A stretch of 64,000 nt of DNA from JAHBWV01 sp964588385 (GCA_964588385.1 CAZPPG010000006.1:32688-96687); one strand, 5' to 3'; numbered from the stretch's first letter, positions 16,657 to 26,224 are shown. Made by a program: numbers and translations. Notes: a model not told the origin generated them from the sequence alone.

Positions 16657-18729
16657 TCACCGCGGCGGGTGGCCGGGCGGCACGGCGTGGAAGATCCGGG
16701 CAGAGAGCCCGGGCACCCGAGCATCCGTCGAATCGTTCATGAAGGATCCGACCAGATCGGCCACGTCGAACGTTGAATGGCTCCGGTTCACAACGACAAC
16801 AACCCGTCGTCCATTGAGTTCTCGTTCGAACGCGAGGACGTCGGCGTTTCCTGATTCCAGGAACCGGACTGTCCCATAACGAAGTGTGGCGCCGACTTCT
16901 GGGTCGCGACGCAGGGTGAGCCAGGCGCGGAACTGATCGAGCATCCAGAGGTCCGGCGCATCATCTGGATTCAGTGGGGGATCCTGATCCGGCCACTGGA
17001 TGGGCTTGCGATTGTCAGGATCGTCCGGTCCGAAGACGCCAAACTCATCACCCGCGAAGATCATGGGGGAGCCGGGGAGCGTTGCTTGAAGTGCCACAGC
17101 CAGCACGGCTCGTCGGGACACCTCTTGCGACGGGCGCACACGTGCCGCGTCACGCCCGACATCGGCCATGGTCGCGCCGTCGTCGTACGCCGCGAGCGGG
17201 CGCGAGAGCATGGTGAGTAGGCGCGTGGTGTCGTGTGAACCGAGAAGGTTCATCTGGCAGAGCTCGGTGTGGGGAGCGTGAGAGAAGACGCGGAGAAGTC
17301 GCTCCGTGAGCGACTGGCTGGAGGCGCGTGCCGATCCGGACGCCCACTCCACGACGGCGGACGCGAACGGATAGTTCATCTGGGCATCGAACGCGACGCC
17401 ATTGAACCAAGGCTCCGCATCAAACCAGATCTCACCGATCAGGACCGCATCGGGATTGATTGACCGAACATGCGCTCGCCAGCGCGTCCAGAACGCGTTG
17501 CCAATCTCTGGAGCAACATCAAGTCGCCATCCATCGATGCCATCGGAAGGGTCTCCATCTCCGTTCGGATCCATCCATCGGGACGTCACGCGAAAGATGT
17601 GATCGGAGACCTCCGTCGTCAGATCACCCTCGGGGGTCTGGACAAACTCAGGCAGGTTGCCGTTGCGGGAATCCCACGCATCCCATCCAGCGAGTTGCCC
17701 ATGTGCGTTGAATCTGGCTCGGAACCAGTCCGCGTAGCGTGACTCGGCACCTCGCTCCATGATGTCCCTGAATGCCCAGAAATCGGTGCCCGTGTGGTTC
17801 CAGACGCCGTCCAGGATCACACGGATTCCACGCCTCTTGGCCTCGGGAAGCAGGGTATCGAGAAAGTATCGATCAGCGTCGGTGAAGTCCCACGTGGCGT
17901 CCGGCTCGGGATGCGCCGGGACCGGTCCGAATGTCGGGTCGATGTGTCGGAAGTCGCGGGCATCGTACTTGTGCAGAGAGGATGAGGCGAAGACCGGGCA
18001 GAAGTAGATCGCGGTGATCCCAAGCGATTCGATGTGAGCAAGAGTCTGATGGACGCCCTCCAGATCGCCTCCGTACCTGCGCGCGTAGATCGTGGCGCGG
18101 CGAGCTCCGCCCGGGCGATTCCAACCCGCGCTGGTTCGGCGATCGTCGGCCCGCAGGCGTGACCAAGCGATCTCGATCTCCTCAGTTGTGACGTCGCCAA
18201 AGTCAGACGTCCACGCCACCGTGACGGCTTGTGGCCCGGTCGGGTCGTTGTTGCGGTCGCCGTTTCGGTATCGTTCGGGGAAGATCTGGTACCACGTCGC
18301 TCCAAGCGCCCAGTCAGGCGGGGCGTGGGCCGGGTCGAGTTGCTCATCAAGCGAAACGGGCTCTTGGCCGTCGACCCGGAGCCAGACGCGATCCATTGCT
18401 GTTCCTCGGGTGCCTTCATCCAGCATGAGCCTTGCCCGAACCGGCTCGGAGTCGTGCACGCCAACCTCGCCTCGCCAGGTCGGGACGCCGTCGGCACGCC
18501 GCAGTGGCACACGCATCCGAATCTCGAGAGAGGCGTCCAGAACCTCCATCCAAACGGGTTCGGGCCCTTGACCGGTCACGGTAATATCAAACAGGCCAAG
18601 TTCGGCAGAGAGCGGCGTCACTCTGATCTGAAGATCACGTGCCGAGGCGAGGCATGAGGTATCCCACGCCAACCCGACGAGTGCCGCGAGCCACCCCCGA
18701 CTCAACAGCCGTTTCGAACGATCATGCAC
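16657..18729 (-). CDS. exported GH13 alpha-amylase family enzyme
   Basis: A 690-residue glycoside hydrolase family 13 protein, probably secreted (hydrophobic WLAALVGLAW after basic residues). An N-terminal beta domain (about 30-140) precedes the TIM barrel. Conserved regions are VILDGVWNHTG (region I), DGWRLDVAPEIG with the nucleophile Asp (II), LIGEIWF with the acid/base Glu (III) and LGSHDTTRLL with the third Asp (IV). WYQIFPERYRNGD resembles cyclomaltodextrinase/neopullulanase-type enzymes that act on maltodextrins or pullulan. Start is GTG after AGGGAGGG. The gene opens the alpha-glucan locus and diverges from the pseudopilin gene. Confidence 0.92.
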   Translation of the reverse strand: MHDRSKRLLSRGWLAALVGLAWDTSCLASARDLQIRVTPLSAELGLFDITVTGQGPEPVWMEVLDASLEIRMRVPLRRADGVPTWRGEVGVHDSEPVRARLMLDEGTRGTAMDRVWLRVDGQEPVSLDEQLDPAHAPPDWALGATWYQIFPERYRNGDRNNDPTGPQAVTVAWTSDFGDVTTEEIEIAWSRLRADDRRTSAGWNRPGGARRATIYARRYGGDLEGVHQTLAHIESLGITAIYFCPVFASSSLHKYDARDFRHIDPTFGPVPAHPEPDATWDFTDADRYFLDTLLPEAKRRGIRVILDGVWNHTGTDFWAFRDIMERGAESRYADWFRARFNAHGQLAGWDAWDSRNGNLPEFVQTPEGDLTTEVSDHIFRVTSRWMDPNGDGDPSDGIDGWRLDVAPEIGNAFWTRWRAHVRSINPDAVLIGEIWFDAEPWFNGVAFDAQMNYPFASAVVEWASGSARASSQSLTERLLRVFSHAPHTELCQMNLLGSHDTTRLLTMLSRPLAAYDDGATMADVGRDAARVRPSQEVSRRAVLAVALQATLPGSPMIFAGDEFGVFGPDDPDNRKPIQWPDQDPPLNPDDAPDLWMLDQFRAWLTLRRDPEVGATLRYGTVRFLESGNADVLAFERELNGRRVVVVVNRSHSTFDVADLVGSFMNDSTDARVPGLSARIFHAVPPGHPPR

Positions 18730-18810
18730 CCTCTATCCCTCCCTTTTCGTGCCGCGGTCGAGCGTCTGTCTCGGCGACGCCTGGCCCATGATCATGACGC
18801 GATCAGTCGG

Positions 18811-18874
18811 GTTCCCGGCGAATCCGGCGGCGAGACCGAATCCGGCGGAAGTCCGGGAACTTCTTGACGGGAAC
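18811..18874. repeat. composite repeat cluster upstream of the pseudopilin gene
   Basis: Two 12-base direct repeats CGAATCCGGCGG (18819-18830 and 18837-18848, 18 bases apart) are enclosed by inverted arms GTTCCCGG (18811-18818) and CCGGGAAC (18853-18860). A further GGGAAC lies at 18869-18874. The cluster abuts the candidate -35 at 18864 and looks like binding sites for a regulator. Confidence 0.5.
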
Positions 18875-18893
18875 CTGACGCGGACGGTACCTT
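18864..18893 (+). promoter_or_regulatory. candidate pseudopilin promoter
   Basis: TTGACG (18864-18869) and TACCTT (18888-18893) are separated by 18 bases, 70 bases ahead of the ATG at 18963. The -35 matches five of six consensus positions; the -10 is weak. Confidence 0.4.
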
Positions 18894-18962
18894 AGTGCGT
18901 GCGGCGGAGCAACAGGATGTTGCCCCGCTTGTGGTCATCCTGTCCGGGACGAGGAGCTATCC

Positions 18963-19904
18963 ATGCAAGTTGGTGCGCAGTGTCGACGGGCATTCACACT
19001 GATTGAGCTGCTTGTGGTGATCGCGATCATCGCCCTGCTGATCGGCATTCTGCTGCCCGCGCTCGGCGAGGCCAGGAAGGCCGCTGCGGTGACAAAGTGC
19101 CTCGCCAACACGCGATCGATGGGCATGGCCCTGACGCACTACGCCAATGAGAACAAGGACTGGTATCCGTTGTTCCTGATGAATAACGCCCAGAAGACGG
19201 CATGGCGGACCAGCAAGATCCTCGCGAGCCAGAACTCCTACGGAGGCGTGGCGGGGCTCTTCAGTCTTTGGCAGGTCGGAGACGCCGAGGATGAGAACGG
19301 CGTGCTCACCGGCACGGGACGATACGGGTATCGCGGCGCGGCCGGCCCTTCGGGCGATCCGAGCACGGCGACCTATCTGGGTTCAAGCCCTCCGGTATCC
19401 GTGCCCTTGATGTCCGGGTACATCGATGGATACGGGGCGATGAACTGCCCATCGGACCGCGAGGACCGGTACTACGGCAAGCTTCTGGATGACACGAACT
19501 ACGCCACTGCAACCGCGGTGGTGCCCAAGGCGCCGAACAGCGAACGGGACATCGTTTCCTACAACATCTCGTACATGTATATCGCGGGCTTCAAGACGTA
19601 CGAGTCCGTGATCCTGAACCCCGCGCCGCTGTGGGGCGACGACACGAACGGGCCGGATTTCAGCACGAACTCGTTCTACAAGTCCAACAGCAACCACATC
19701 CCAGCCCGCGCACAGCCCGGAAACTACGGCAAGGTGGACAATCACGGTGACAAGGGCGGGAACTGGGTGTTCACCGACGGACACGGCGATTTCATCGGGG
19801 GACGGCTTGAAGAGGTCTTCTTCGAGACCGGCGACTCCACGAACGCTCAGAGCATCAACACCATAGATCCGACGAGGAGTCGACGCGTTCAGACAATTGA
19901 CTGA
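18963..19904 (+). CDS. type IV pseudopilin-like protein with N-terminal methylation motif
   Basis: A 313-residue protein with a classic class III prepilin leader: a short basic leader, then AFTLIELLVVIAIIALLIGIL, cleaved before Phe, with Glu at mature position 5. After the helix comes a large globular domain. Near the end is WVFTDGHGDFIGG, similar to the H-x9-DG region of the many planctomycete pseudopilin-like (DUF1559-type) proteins. GGAG lies nine bases before the ATG. It sits between a GH13 gene and the sugar ABC transporter, with no pilus assembly genes nearby. It may form surface fibres or belong to a type II-like secretion system; a role in polysaccharide capture is only suggested by context. 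Confidence 0.85.
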   Translation: MQVGAQCRRAFTLIELLVVIAIIALLIGILLPALGEARKAAAVTKCLANTRSMGMALTHYANENKDWYPLFLMNNAQKTAWRTSKILASQNSYGGVAGLFSLWQVGDAEDENGVLTGTGRYGYRGAAGPSGDPSTATYLGSSPPVSVPLMSGYIDGYGAMNCPSDREDRYYGKLLDDTNYATATAVVPKAPNSERDIVSYNISYMYIAGFKTYESVILNPAPLWGDDTNGPDFSTNSFYKSNSNHIPARAQPGNYGKVDNHGDKGGNWVFTDGHGDFIGGRLEEVFFETGDSTNAQSINTIDPTRSRRVQTID

Positions 19905-20063
19905 GACGCGTGATCCTCTTGCGCACGCTATCCTTTCGCCCGCGCCGGCGAGTGTCGGCGGAAGCAGACGGGCACGACGTGCGCCCGACCGAGCACGGGA
20001 ACTGACTGAAATCCGGATGCGGGTGCTGATCTGACAGACGCGAACGGACAAGCGAAGACCGGG

Positions 20064-21122
20064 GTGCTGCGGCGGCTTCTGGCAATCCAGGAGTCGGGGC
20101 TCGTGCTCGTGATCGTGCTTATGGCCGCGGCGTTGACCATCTTCGGCGGCACAAAGATGGTGCCGCGTATGGATCCGGCGACGAATGCCGTCATCCGTGA
20201 TCCGGAAACCGGCCAACCGGTTCGAGATCAGGTGAACAGGTTTCTCGACTCGCAGAATCTCGTGCAGGTCGCAAATAACGCGTCGTACATCGCGGTGATG
20301 GCCGTCGGGATGACGGCCATCATTGCTCTGGCAGGGATCGATCTCTCGATCGGGTCTATTTATGCCCTGGCGGCCTTGGCCGGGGCGTTCGCGTTGCGGG
20401 AGTTGGAGCGATCCGCAGGGCTCGGGGTTGCGCTGCCGGTGGGTCTTGGCGTGTGCATGGGCGTGGGTGGCATGGCGGGGCTTTTAAACGGCGTGATGAT
20501 CGTCGGACTGCGGGTGCACCCGTTCATCATCACACTGGGAACCATGGCGATCTATCGGGGCGTCGTGTTCGTGCTGAGTCGCGGACAGACCGTCAGCGGG
20601 TTCCCCGAGTCGATCCAGAAGGGGTTCTTCAAGTTCACGGCCGGGGGCGTGCAGCCGGTTCCATCCCTCCTGATGGTGCTCACGATGGTGGGTGGGTGGT
20701 TCGTGCTTTCGCGGACCGTCCTGGGGCGGCGTGTCTACGCGATCGGCGGCAACGAGGTCGCGGCCCGCTATGCAGGCATCCCGGTCGGCCGCGTGAAGAT
20801 CATCGTCTACACGCTGGCGGGGATGCTCGCCGGGCTGGCGGCGTGCATGTACGCGGGCTACTTTGGCGCCGCGACGTCGGACGCGGGCGCCGGATATGAA
20901 CTGCGTGTCATCGCGGCGGCGGTGATCGGCGGGGCATCACTCTCCGGTGGGCGCGGCTCGGCGCTGGGAGCGGCGCTCGGGGCGATTGTGATCGAACTGA
21001 TCAACAACGGCATGATCATCCTGCAGGTCGATCAGAGCTACAACCAGATCGTGATGGGCGCGGCGATTGTTGTCGCGGTGCTCGTAGACCAGGCCAAGAG
21101 GCGTCCGGGTCGACACCACTGA
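20064..21122 (+). CDS. sugar ABC transporter permease (RbsC family)
   Basis: Inner-membrane permease of 352 residues, part of a complete RbsABC-type transporter with the next two genes. Landmarks are MTAIIALAGIDLSIGSIYAL near residue 80, the LGTMAIYRGVVFVLSRG segment, and AAAVIGGASLSGGRGSALG before the last membrane spans. An unusual periplasmic insert follows the first helix (residues 30-70, rich in Asp/Asn/Pro). Start is taken as GTG 20064; the frame is open back to 20010 with coding-like residues (TDANGQAKTG), but only non-standard starts such as CTG 20031 are available there. It ends 40 bases before the binding-protein gene. Confidence 0.9.
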   Translation: MLRRLLAIQESGLVLVIVLMAAALTIFGGTKMVPRMDPATNAVIRDPETGQPVRDQVNRFLDSQNLVQVANNASYIAVMAVGMTAIIALAGIDLSIGSIYALAALAGAFALRELERSAGLGVALPVGLGVCMGVGGMAGLLNGVMIVGLRVHPFIITLGTMAIYRGVVFVLSRGQTVSGFPESIQKGFFKFTAGGVQPVPSLLMVLTMVGGWFVLSRTVLGRRVYAIGGNEVAARYAGIPVGRVKIIVYTLAGMLAGLAACMYAGYFGAATSDAGAGYELRVIAAAVIGGASLSGGRGSALGAALGAIVIELINNGMIILQVDQSYNQIVMGAAIVVAVLVDQAKRRPGRHH

Positions 21123-21162
21123 GTCCGGCCGGATGACACCGGCCTTCGACGGAGGTCCAACC

Positions 21163-22188
21163 ATGTCTCGTACGGTTCTGAATGTGCTGGGCGCCGCGTC
21201 GCTGCTCCTGGCTTCGCTGGCGGGATGCAAGAAGTCCGAGAGCGGCACGGCGGCAACGCCGGCGCCGGGGGGGGCAACCCCCAAGGCCGCGGCGAAGTCG
21301 GAGTATGTCTTCGGCGTGATCGCCAAGAGCCAGGCCAATCCGGTCTTCCAGGCGGCCCGCACGGGCGCGGAGGACGCGGCTCGAGACCTCTCTGCCAAGC
21401 ACGGCGTGAAAGTCTCGGTGAACTGGCGCACGCCGAACACCGAGGATGCGCAGCAGCAGGCCCAGTTCATCGAGCAGCTCGCGGCCCAGGGCGTCGACGG
21501 CATCACGGTCTCTTGCACCGACGCAGCGGTCCTCACCGGCGCGATCGATGACGCGGTGAACAAGGGCGTCGAGGTTGCGACCTTCGACTCCGACGCGCCG
21601 GCGAGCAAGCGATTCGCCTACTACGGCATCAACGATGAGGAGGCCGGCAGGGCGGTCGCTCGCGAGCTGGTGAAGGCGATGGGCGAAACGGGCGTGGTCG
21701 CGATTCTCGCGGGCAACCAGAGTGCGCCGAATCTCCAGACCCGCGTCCGCGGTGTGCGCGAGGAGATCGCCAAGCACCCCGGCATCACCGTCAAGGACGT
21801 GTACTACCACCCGGAGACCGCCCCCGACGCCGCGGCAAAGGTGAAGGACGTTCAGATCAATAACCCCGAGATCACCGGCTGGGCGATGGTCGGTGGCTGG
21901 CCGCTCTTCACGGAGAACGCCCTGGACGGCGTCGCGGGCAAGGCCAAGGTCGTGTCGGTCGACCACCTGCCCGAGCAGTTGAACTACGTGCGCGCCGATC
22001 AGGTCCAGGCGTTGATCGGTCAGGACTGTTACGGCTGGGGCTACAAGACGGTTGAGATGCTGTTCGAGAAGGTTCACGACAACAAAGATCCTGAGAACGT
22101 CATCAACAACTTCGATCTCTCCGTTGTGACCAAGGCCAACGTCGATGAGTACGCGGACACATGGAACAAGTGGCTCGGCAAGAAGTGA
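21163..22188 (+). CDS. sugar ABC transporter substrate-binding lipoprotein
   Basis: Binding protein of the RbsB-like family, 341 residues. The lipoprotein signal has LLLASLAGC with the lipidated Cys at about residue 21, then a Gly/Ala/Lys linker. The binding fold shows YVFGVIAKSQANPVF, AAQGVDGITVSCTDA, GVEVATFDSDAP and the C-terminal GWGYKTVEMLFEKV helix. SD GGAGG lies seven bases before the ATG. It lies between the permease and the ATPase genes. A strong hairpin follows its stop codon, as expected if this gene is expressed more than the ATPase. The ligand may be an oligosaccharide or monosaccharide from the alpha-glucan enzymes around it. Confidence 0.92.
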   Translation: MSRTVLNVLGAASLLLASLAGCKKSESGTAATPAPGGATPKAAAKSEYVFGVIAKSQANPVFQAARTGAEDAARDLSAKHGVKVSVNWRTPNTEDAQQQAQFIEQLAAQGVDGITVSCTDAAVLTGAIDDAVNKGVEVATFDSDAPASKRFAYYGINDEEAGRAVARELVKAMGETGVVAILAGNQSAPNLQTRVRGVREEIAKHPGITVKDVYYHPETAPDAAAKVKDVQINNPEITGWAMVGGWPLFTENALDGVAGKAKVVSVDHLPEQLNYVRADQVQALIGQDCYGWGYKTVEMLFEKVHDNKDPENVINNFDLSVVTKANVDEYADTWNKWLGKK

Positions 22189-22201
22189 GCTAGCGGATCT
22201 C

Positions 22202-22231
22202 ACGCGGAGCATGGGGAACTCTGCTCCGCGT
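22202..22231 (+). terminator. intergenic hairpin between binding protein and ATPase genes
   Basis: ACGCGGAGCA (22202-22211) pairs perfectly with TGCTCCGCGT (22222-22231) around a ten-base loop and is followed by CTTTGTCT. It starts 14 bases after the binding-protein stop. It may act as a partial terminator or protect the upstream mRNA. Confidence 0.55.
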
Positions 22232-22256
22232 CTTTGTCTGGAGTGTGCCCGCTTCC

Positions 22257-23855
22257 ATGGATGCGATCGCGAACAAGCCGCTGGTGCTGGTCGAGCACGT
22301 CTCGAAGCGATTTGGCGTGACGCAGGCGCTCGACGATGTGTCGGCGTCGTTCCTTGCCGGAGAAGTGCACGCGTTGATGGGGGAGAACGGCGCAGGGAAG
22401 AGCACGCTCGGCAAGGTCATCGCCGGGCTTCACCGCCAGGATCACGGCATCGTCACGATCGACGGACACGCGCTTCGGCCCGGTTCCATCGACGACGCGT
22501 TCGCCCACGGTGTCCGGATCGTGCACCAGGAACTCGCGCAGTGTCCGAACCTGTCCGTCGCCGAGAATCTCTGCCTGCATGACATTCCGCGCGGGCGGTT
22601 CGGATTGGTCGACCGACGCACGATGAACGATCGCGCTGCGAAGCTCGTGCATCAGCTGGAACCGGGGATCGACGTGACCCGGCCTCTCGGGCTTCTGTCG
22701 CCGGGATGGCGGCAGATCTGTCAGATTGCGGCCTCGCTCGAGCGTCGCGGAGACGGAAGTGGCAGCGATCCCAGGGTCATCGTGTTCGATGAGCCCACAT
22801 CCTCGCTGTCGATCTCCGAGGTCAACCGGTTGCTGGAGATCGTTCGTGACCTCGCGTCGCGCGGGCTGACGATCCTTTACGTCTCGCACCGAATGGGCGA
22901 GATCTTTGCGTGCTGCGATCGAGTCACGGTCCTGCGCGATGGAAAGTACGTGGCCACCTCGAACGTCCGAGAGATCGATGAACCGACGCTTGTGGAGCAG
23001 ATGATCGGGCGGCGGGTGGCCGCGACGGGAGCGCGAGCAAGGACATCGGATGCCGGCGGCGGAGCCGAACGGCCTGACGCCGAGCACGCCGCGCGGAGAG
23101 CATCCGACAAGGGGCTTCACGTCTCGTCGGTATCTTCACCTGGGAAGCTCGAGAACGTCTCCTTCGACGTGGCGCCGGGTGAGATCGTGGGCATCGGCGG
23201 CCTGGTTGGTGCGGGCCGAAGCGAGTTGCTCGACGCGGTCTTCGGATTGGATGTTGCCGCGACCGGACGAGTTGAAGTCGCGGGCTCGGTGATCGAGTCT
23301 CGGAATCCGCGAGCGTCGATCCGGGCGGGAGTCGGCTATGTTCCAGAGGATCGAAAGATCCAAGGCCTGTTCTTCCAGCTCGGAATTGACGAGAACATCG
23401 TTGCGCCGATCATGGGGTTGCTGGCCGCGCCCGGCGGCATCCGGCGTCGCGCGGAGGAGAATCGTCTCGTGGCGGAGCGAATCCGCTCGTTCCAGGTCAA
23501 GGCCGCGTCCGCCGCATCACTTCCCGGGTCGCTCTCGGGAGGCAATCAACAGAAACTGCTGCTTGCGAGATGGATGGGCAAAGAGACACGCGTGCTGCTG
23601 CTCGATGAACCCACCCGCGGCATCGATGTCGGCACCAAGTCCGAGATCTACCGACTCATTCGCGATGCGGCGTCAAAGGGCGTGGCCGTGCTGCTGGTCT
23701 CCAGCGAGATGCCCGAACTGCTGCACCTTTCCGATCGCGTGCTGGTGATGTGTGATGGTCGTGTGACCGGCGAGTTGAGCGGCGAGCAGATGACACAGGC
23801 CAACATCCTGCGCCTGGCAACGATGGAGAGTCTGCAGAGCGCGGCTTCCACGTAG
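22257..23855 (+). CDS. sugar ABC transporter ATP-binding protein (RbsA-like, two ATPase domains)
   Basis: A 532-residue ATPase energising sugar uptake. The first domain has Walker A GENGAGKSTLG (near residue 40), a Q-loop, and Walker B VIVFDEPTSSLS. The second has a degenerate Walker A GLVGAGRSELL, signature LSGGNQQKLLLARW, and Walker B VLLLDEPTRGIDVG, exactly the asymmetry of RbsA/MglA proteins. Between the two domains is an Arg/Ala-rich stretch (near residues 255-290) that may be a linker expansion. ATG 22257 is preferred over GTG 22245 because GGAG at 22240-22243 is too near the latter. It is the only sugar-type ATPase gene in the window and so may also serve the permease at 6140. Confidence 0.93.
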   Translation: MDAIANKPLVLVEHVSKRFGVTQALDDVSASFLAGEVHALMGENGAGKSTLGKVIAGLHRQDHGIVTIDGHALRPGSIDDAFAHGVRIVHQELAQCPNLSVAENLCLHDIPRGRFGLVDRRTMNDRAAKLVHQLEPGIDVTRPLGLLSPGWRQICQIAASLERRGDGSGSDPRVIVFDEPTSSLSISEVNRLLEIVRDLASRGLTILYVSHRMGEIFACCDRVTVLRDGKYVATSNVREIDEPTLVEQMIGRRVAATGARARTSDAGGGAERPDAEHAARRASDKGLHVSSVSSPGKLENVSFDVAPGEIVGIGGLVGAGRSELLDAVFGLDVAATGRVEVAGSVIESRNPRASIRAGVGYVPEDRKIQGLFFQLGIDENIVAPIMGLLAAPGGIRRRAEENRLVAERIRSFQVKAASAASLPGSLSGGNQQKLLLARWMGKETRVLLLDEPTRGIDVGTKSEIYRLIRDAASKGVAVLLVSSEMPELLHLSDRVLVMCDGRVTGELSGEQMTQANILRLATMESLQSAAST

Positions 23856-23860
23856 CTTGC

Positions 23861-26161
23861 TCAGTTTCCGGTCAACATGGGCGGAAACAGGAACTCAAGG
23901 GCTGCTGAAAGCCGCTCCGCCCATGCCTCTTCATTGTGTATCGCTCCCTGACCGATGACGAGAACGCGATCGCCTTCCGCGACCCCGTTGGCTTGTAGCA
24001 ACGCATCGAGGTCCTTCGCGCTCTGCACGTACGCTGCGTTGCGGGCGGCGTCCGATTCATCATGGCCGACCTCATGGGTGCCAACGCCGATGTGCGCCCG
24101 TGTCGGGAAGTTGCTCCGCCCCTCGAAGAACCGGAAGAGAAGCCGGTCCTTCGCCAGCATGGCCGGGCTCTCAAGCAGCACCGCTCCGAACAGATCGGGA
24201 CGCTCAATCGCGGCGTAAAGGGAGATCACAGCTCCGAGCGACGACCCTCCGACCACCCTGTTGGCTTTGCCGGGTCTCACGCGGCAGACCCGCTCAACGC
24301 GCGGGATGACCTCGTCCGCGAGCCAGCGGACGTGCGCCGCCCCGCGTGCGGGAATGCCGTCAAAGACATCGACCGGGACATACTCCTCAATCCGTCGCAT
24401 GCCCGCGCTGGGCACGGCGACGATGATGACCGGCTCGATTCTGCCTTCGCTGACGAGTCGTGTAGCGGTCTCGTCCGCCATCCATTCACCGGGCACGTGG
24501 GGCAGCTTCTCAAAGATGTTCTGGCCATCGTGCAGGTACAGGATCGGATACTGCTTGCTTGCGTTCTCGGGTTGGTCATAACCGGGGGGGAGCCAGACCA
24601 GCACATCACGCCGGATCGGGATGGGACCGCCGGCGACCTCGACCCGTCTCAACGTTCCACCCGCGACGGGGATCTCGCGATTTGGATCCAGCCGGAGGCG
24701 GACGTCCGTCTCCGGAGCCGGGTCTCGGAACTGCTCCACAACAATCTCAACAACGGGCTTCTGACCGGGGGCGAGCGCCGAGATATCGATAAGGGGCAGC
24801 TCGCGATTCGCGATGTCGTTCATCTCCGCCGTGACTTCCACCGTCTCCCAAGATCCCAGCGTGACCTTGAACGCCAGACGTGAGCCGTCGGGCGATGGGG
24901 GCACCTCGATCTGCCACTTGCTGTCCGAACGCGGGGAGAGTCTGAGATTGGGATCGCCTGGGTTCCAGCCGTTGTGATTGGTGCCAAGATGAAGCGGGCG
25001 TGCGTCGCTTCCCTTGCCGGATCGGTCCGTGACCACCAGCATGAAGCCGGTCGGAAGCAGGTCGGGCTCCTTCATGACCTGGGGCTGCCCGCTTCCTGAG
25101 GGGCGCCCACGCGCCAGCGTCTGCTGCATCACGCGCTTCAGCTGGTCCGGCCACGATGGATCGAAGGGCACGCCCTCGGTCTCCGATCGCGACATTCCCT
25201 CCGGCACAAATGCCTTCCCAAAGACGTCCGGATGGGAGGCAGCCGCTTCCTTCGCAAGTTCTCCAGCAACACCGGTTCCGACGATCAACGCGCCGTGACC
25301 GCCGCCACCGACCGCCCGCAACACCCGCGGCAGCGCGTTCGCGACCAGGTCATCGATCAGCTCTTGCCCACTGGCTTGCAGGCCGTACTCGGTGTTCCTT
25401 GCATTCGACGTGACCGGTCCGGGCACCGCCACGATGATCGGCGGCGTGATGCGACCGGTGTCGCAGAGTGCGATGGCCGATTCATCGGCTCTCCATTCGC
25501 CTCCGATGGCCGGCACAACCTCGAAGGCGGCCTGGCCGTCCAGAATCCACAGGATCGGGTACGCCCTTCCCGCGTTCACGGGCTCGTCATGTCCGGGTGG
25601 GAGCCATACGAGCAGGTCTCGCGACTTTCCGAGCAGCACGGCCTCCACGCGCCGCACGTCGCCCGTCGTCTCCAGCATGCGGTACGGGTCGGCGCGATGC
25701 ACGTCCGGCTCGGGAGGGCGCCGGTCCTTCCAGCTCTCAATCACGAGTTCGATGATCGGCGGTTCACCTGGTTTGATGCTGTTGGGAGAGAGCCTCGGAA
25801 GCAGCCGGTTATCGATCTCTTGAAGCGAGGCGTCGACTTCGACGGTTTCCCACGAGCCGCGTGTGAACTTGAAGTTCAACCGGGAATCCAGGGTCGGCTT
25901 CGGGCGGACGATCTGCCACTTGCCATCGGAACGTCGGGTCAGCGCCTGGGTCGGATCATTCGGGTTCCAGCCGTTGTGATTCGACGCCAGGAGGATCGGC
26001 GACTCGGTGGACGCAAAGCCGGATTTGTCGGTGACGAGAATGACGAACCCTTGCTCCAGGGACTCGGGCTGGACGAGCTGGTCCTGCCCTCGGGCGACAA
26101 GCGATGCAGCCGCTCCAAAGAGGAGTGCGACGAGAATCAGCGTGAGTTGCCGTGAGATCAT
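23861..26161 (-). CDS. exported tandem esterase-like protein, one active and one degenerate copy
   Basis: A 766-residue secreted protein made of two similar halves (about 35-325 and 372-766). Each begins with a beta-sandwich module (ASNHNGWNPNDP at 59; GTNHNGWNPGDP at 393; both continue to GSWETVEV), then an esterase of the Fes/PF00756 alpha/beta-hydrolase type. The second esterase has nucleophile S641 in GGSSLGAV and a late His in GAIHNEEAW. In the first copy the equivalent segment is VGTGVAG, with Val298 where Ser should be, and the C-terminal third carrying Asp/His is missing. The signal peptide ends near ARGQ. The gene converges on the transporter genes (stop six bases from the ATPase stop) and lies downstream of GH31. 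Likely deacylates glycans. Confidence 0.85.
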   Translation of the reverse strand: MISRQLTLILVALLFGAAASLVARGQDQLVQPESLEQGFVILVTDKSGFASTESPILLASNHNGWNPNDPTQALTRRSDGKWQIVRPKPTLDSRLNFKFTRGSWETVEVDASLQEIDNRLLPRLSPNSIKPGEPPIIELVIESWKDRRPPEPDVHRADPYRMLETTGDVRRVEAVLLGKSRDLLVWLPPGHDEPVNAGRAYPILWILDGQAAFEVVPAIGGEWRADESAIALCDTGRITPPIIVAVPGPVTSNARNTEYGLQASGQELIDDLVANALPRVLRAVGGGGHGALIVGTGVAGELAKEAAASHPDVFGKAFVPEGMSRSETEGVPFDPSWPDQLKRVMQQTLARGRPSGSGQPQVMKEPDLLPTGFMLVVTDRSGKGSDARPLHLGTNHNGWNPGDPNLRLSPRSDSKWQIEVPPSPDGSRLAFKVTLGSWETVEVTAEMNDIANRELPLIDISALAPGQKPVVEIVVEQFRDPAPETDVRLRLDPNREIPVAGGTLRRVEVAGGPIPIRRDVLVWLPPGYDQPENASKQYPILYLHDGQNIFEKLPHVPGEWMADETATRLVSEGRIEPVIIVAVPSAGMRRIEEYVPVDVFDGIPARGAAHVRWLADEVIPRVERVCRVRPGKANRVVGGSSLGAVISLYAAIERPDLFGAVLLESPAMLAKDRLLFRFFEGRSNFPTRAHIGVGTHEVGHDESDAARNAAYVQSAKDLDALLQANGVAEGDRVLVIGQGAIHNEEAWAERLSAALEFLFPPMLTGN

Positions 26162-26224
26162 GGGAGTGTTTCCGTGCAGACGCGGACGCGGACGTCCGCG
26201 GGCGGGCGCATGCTTCGGGAGGGT

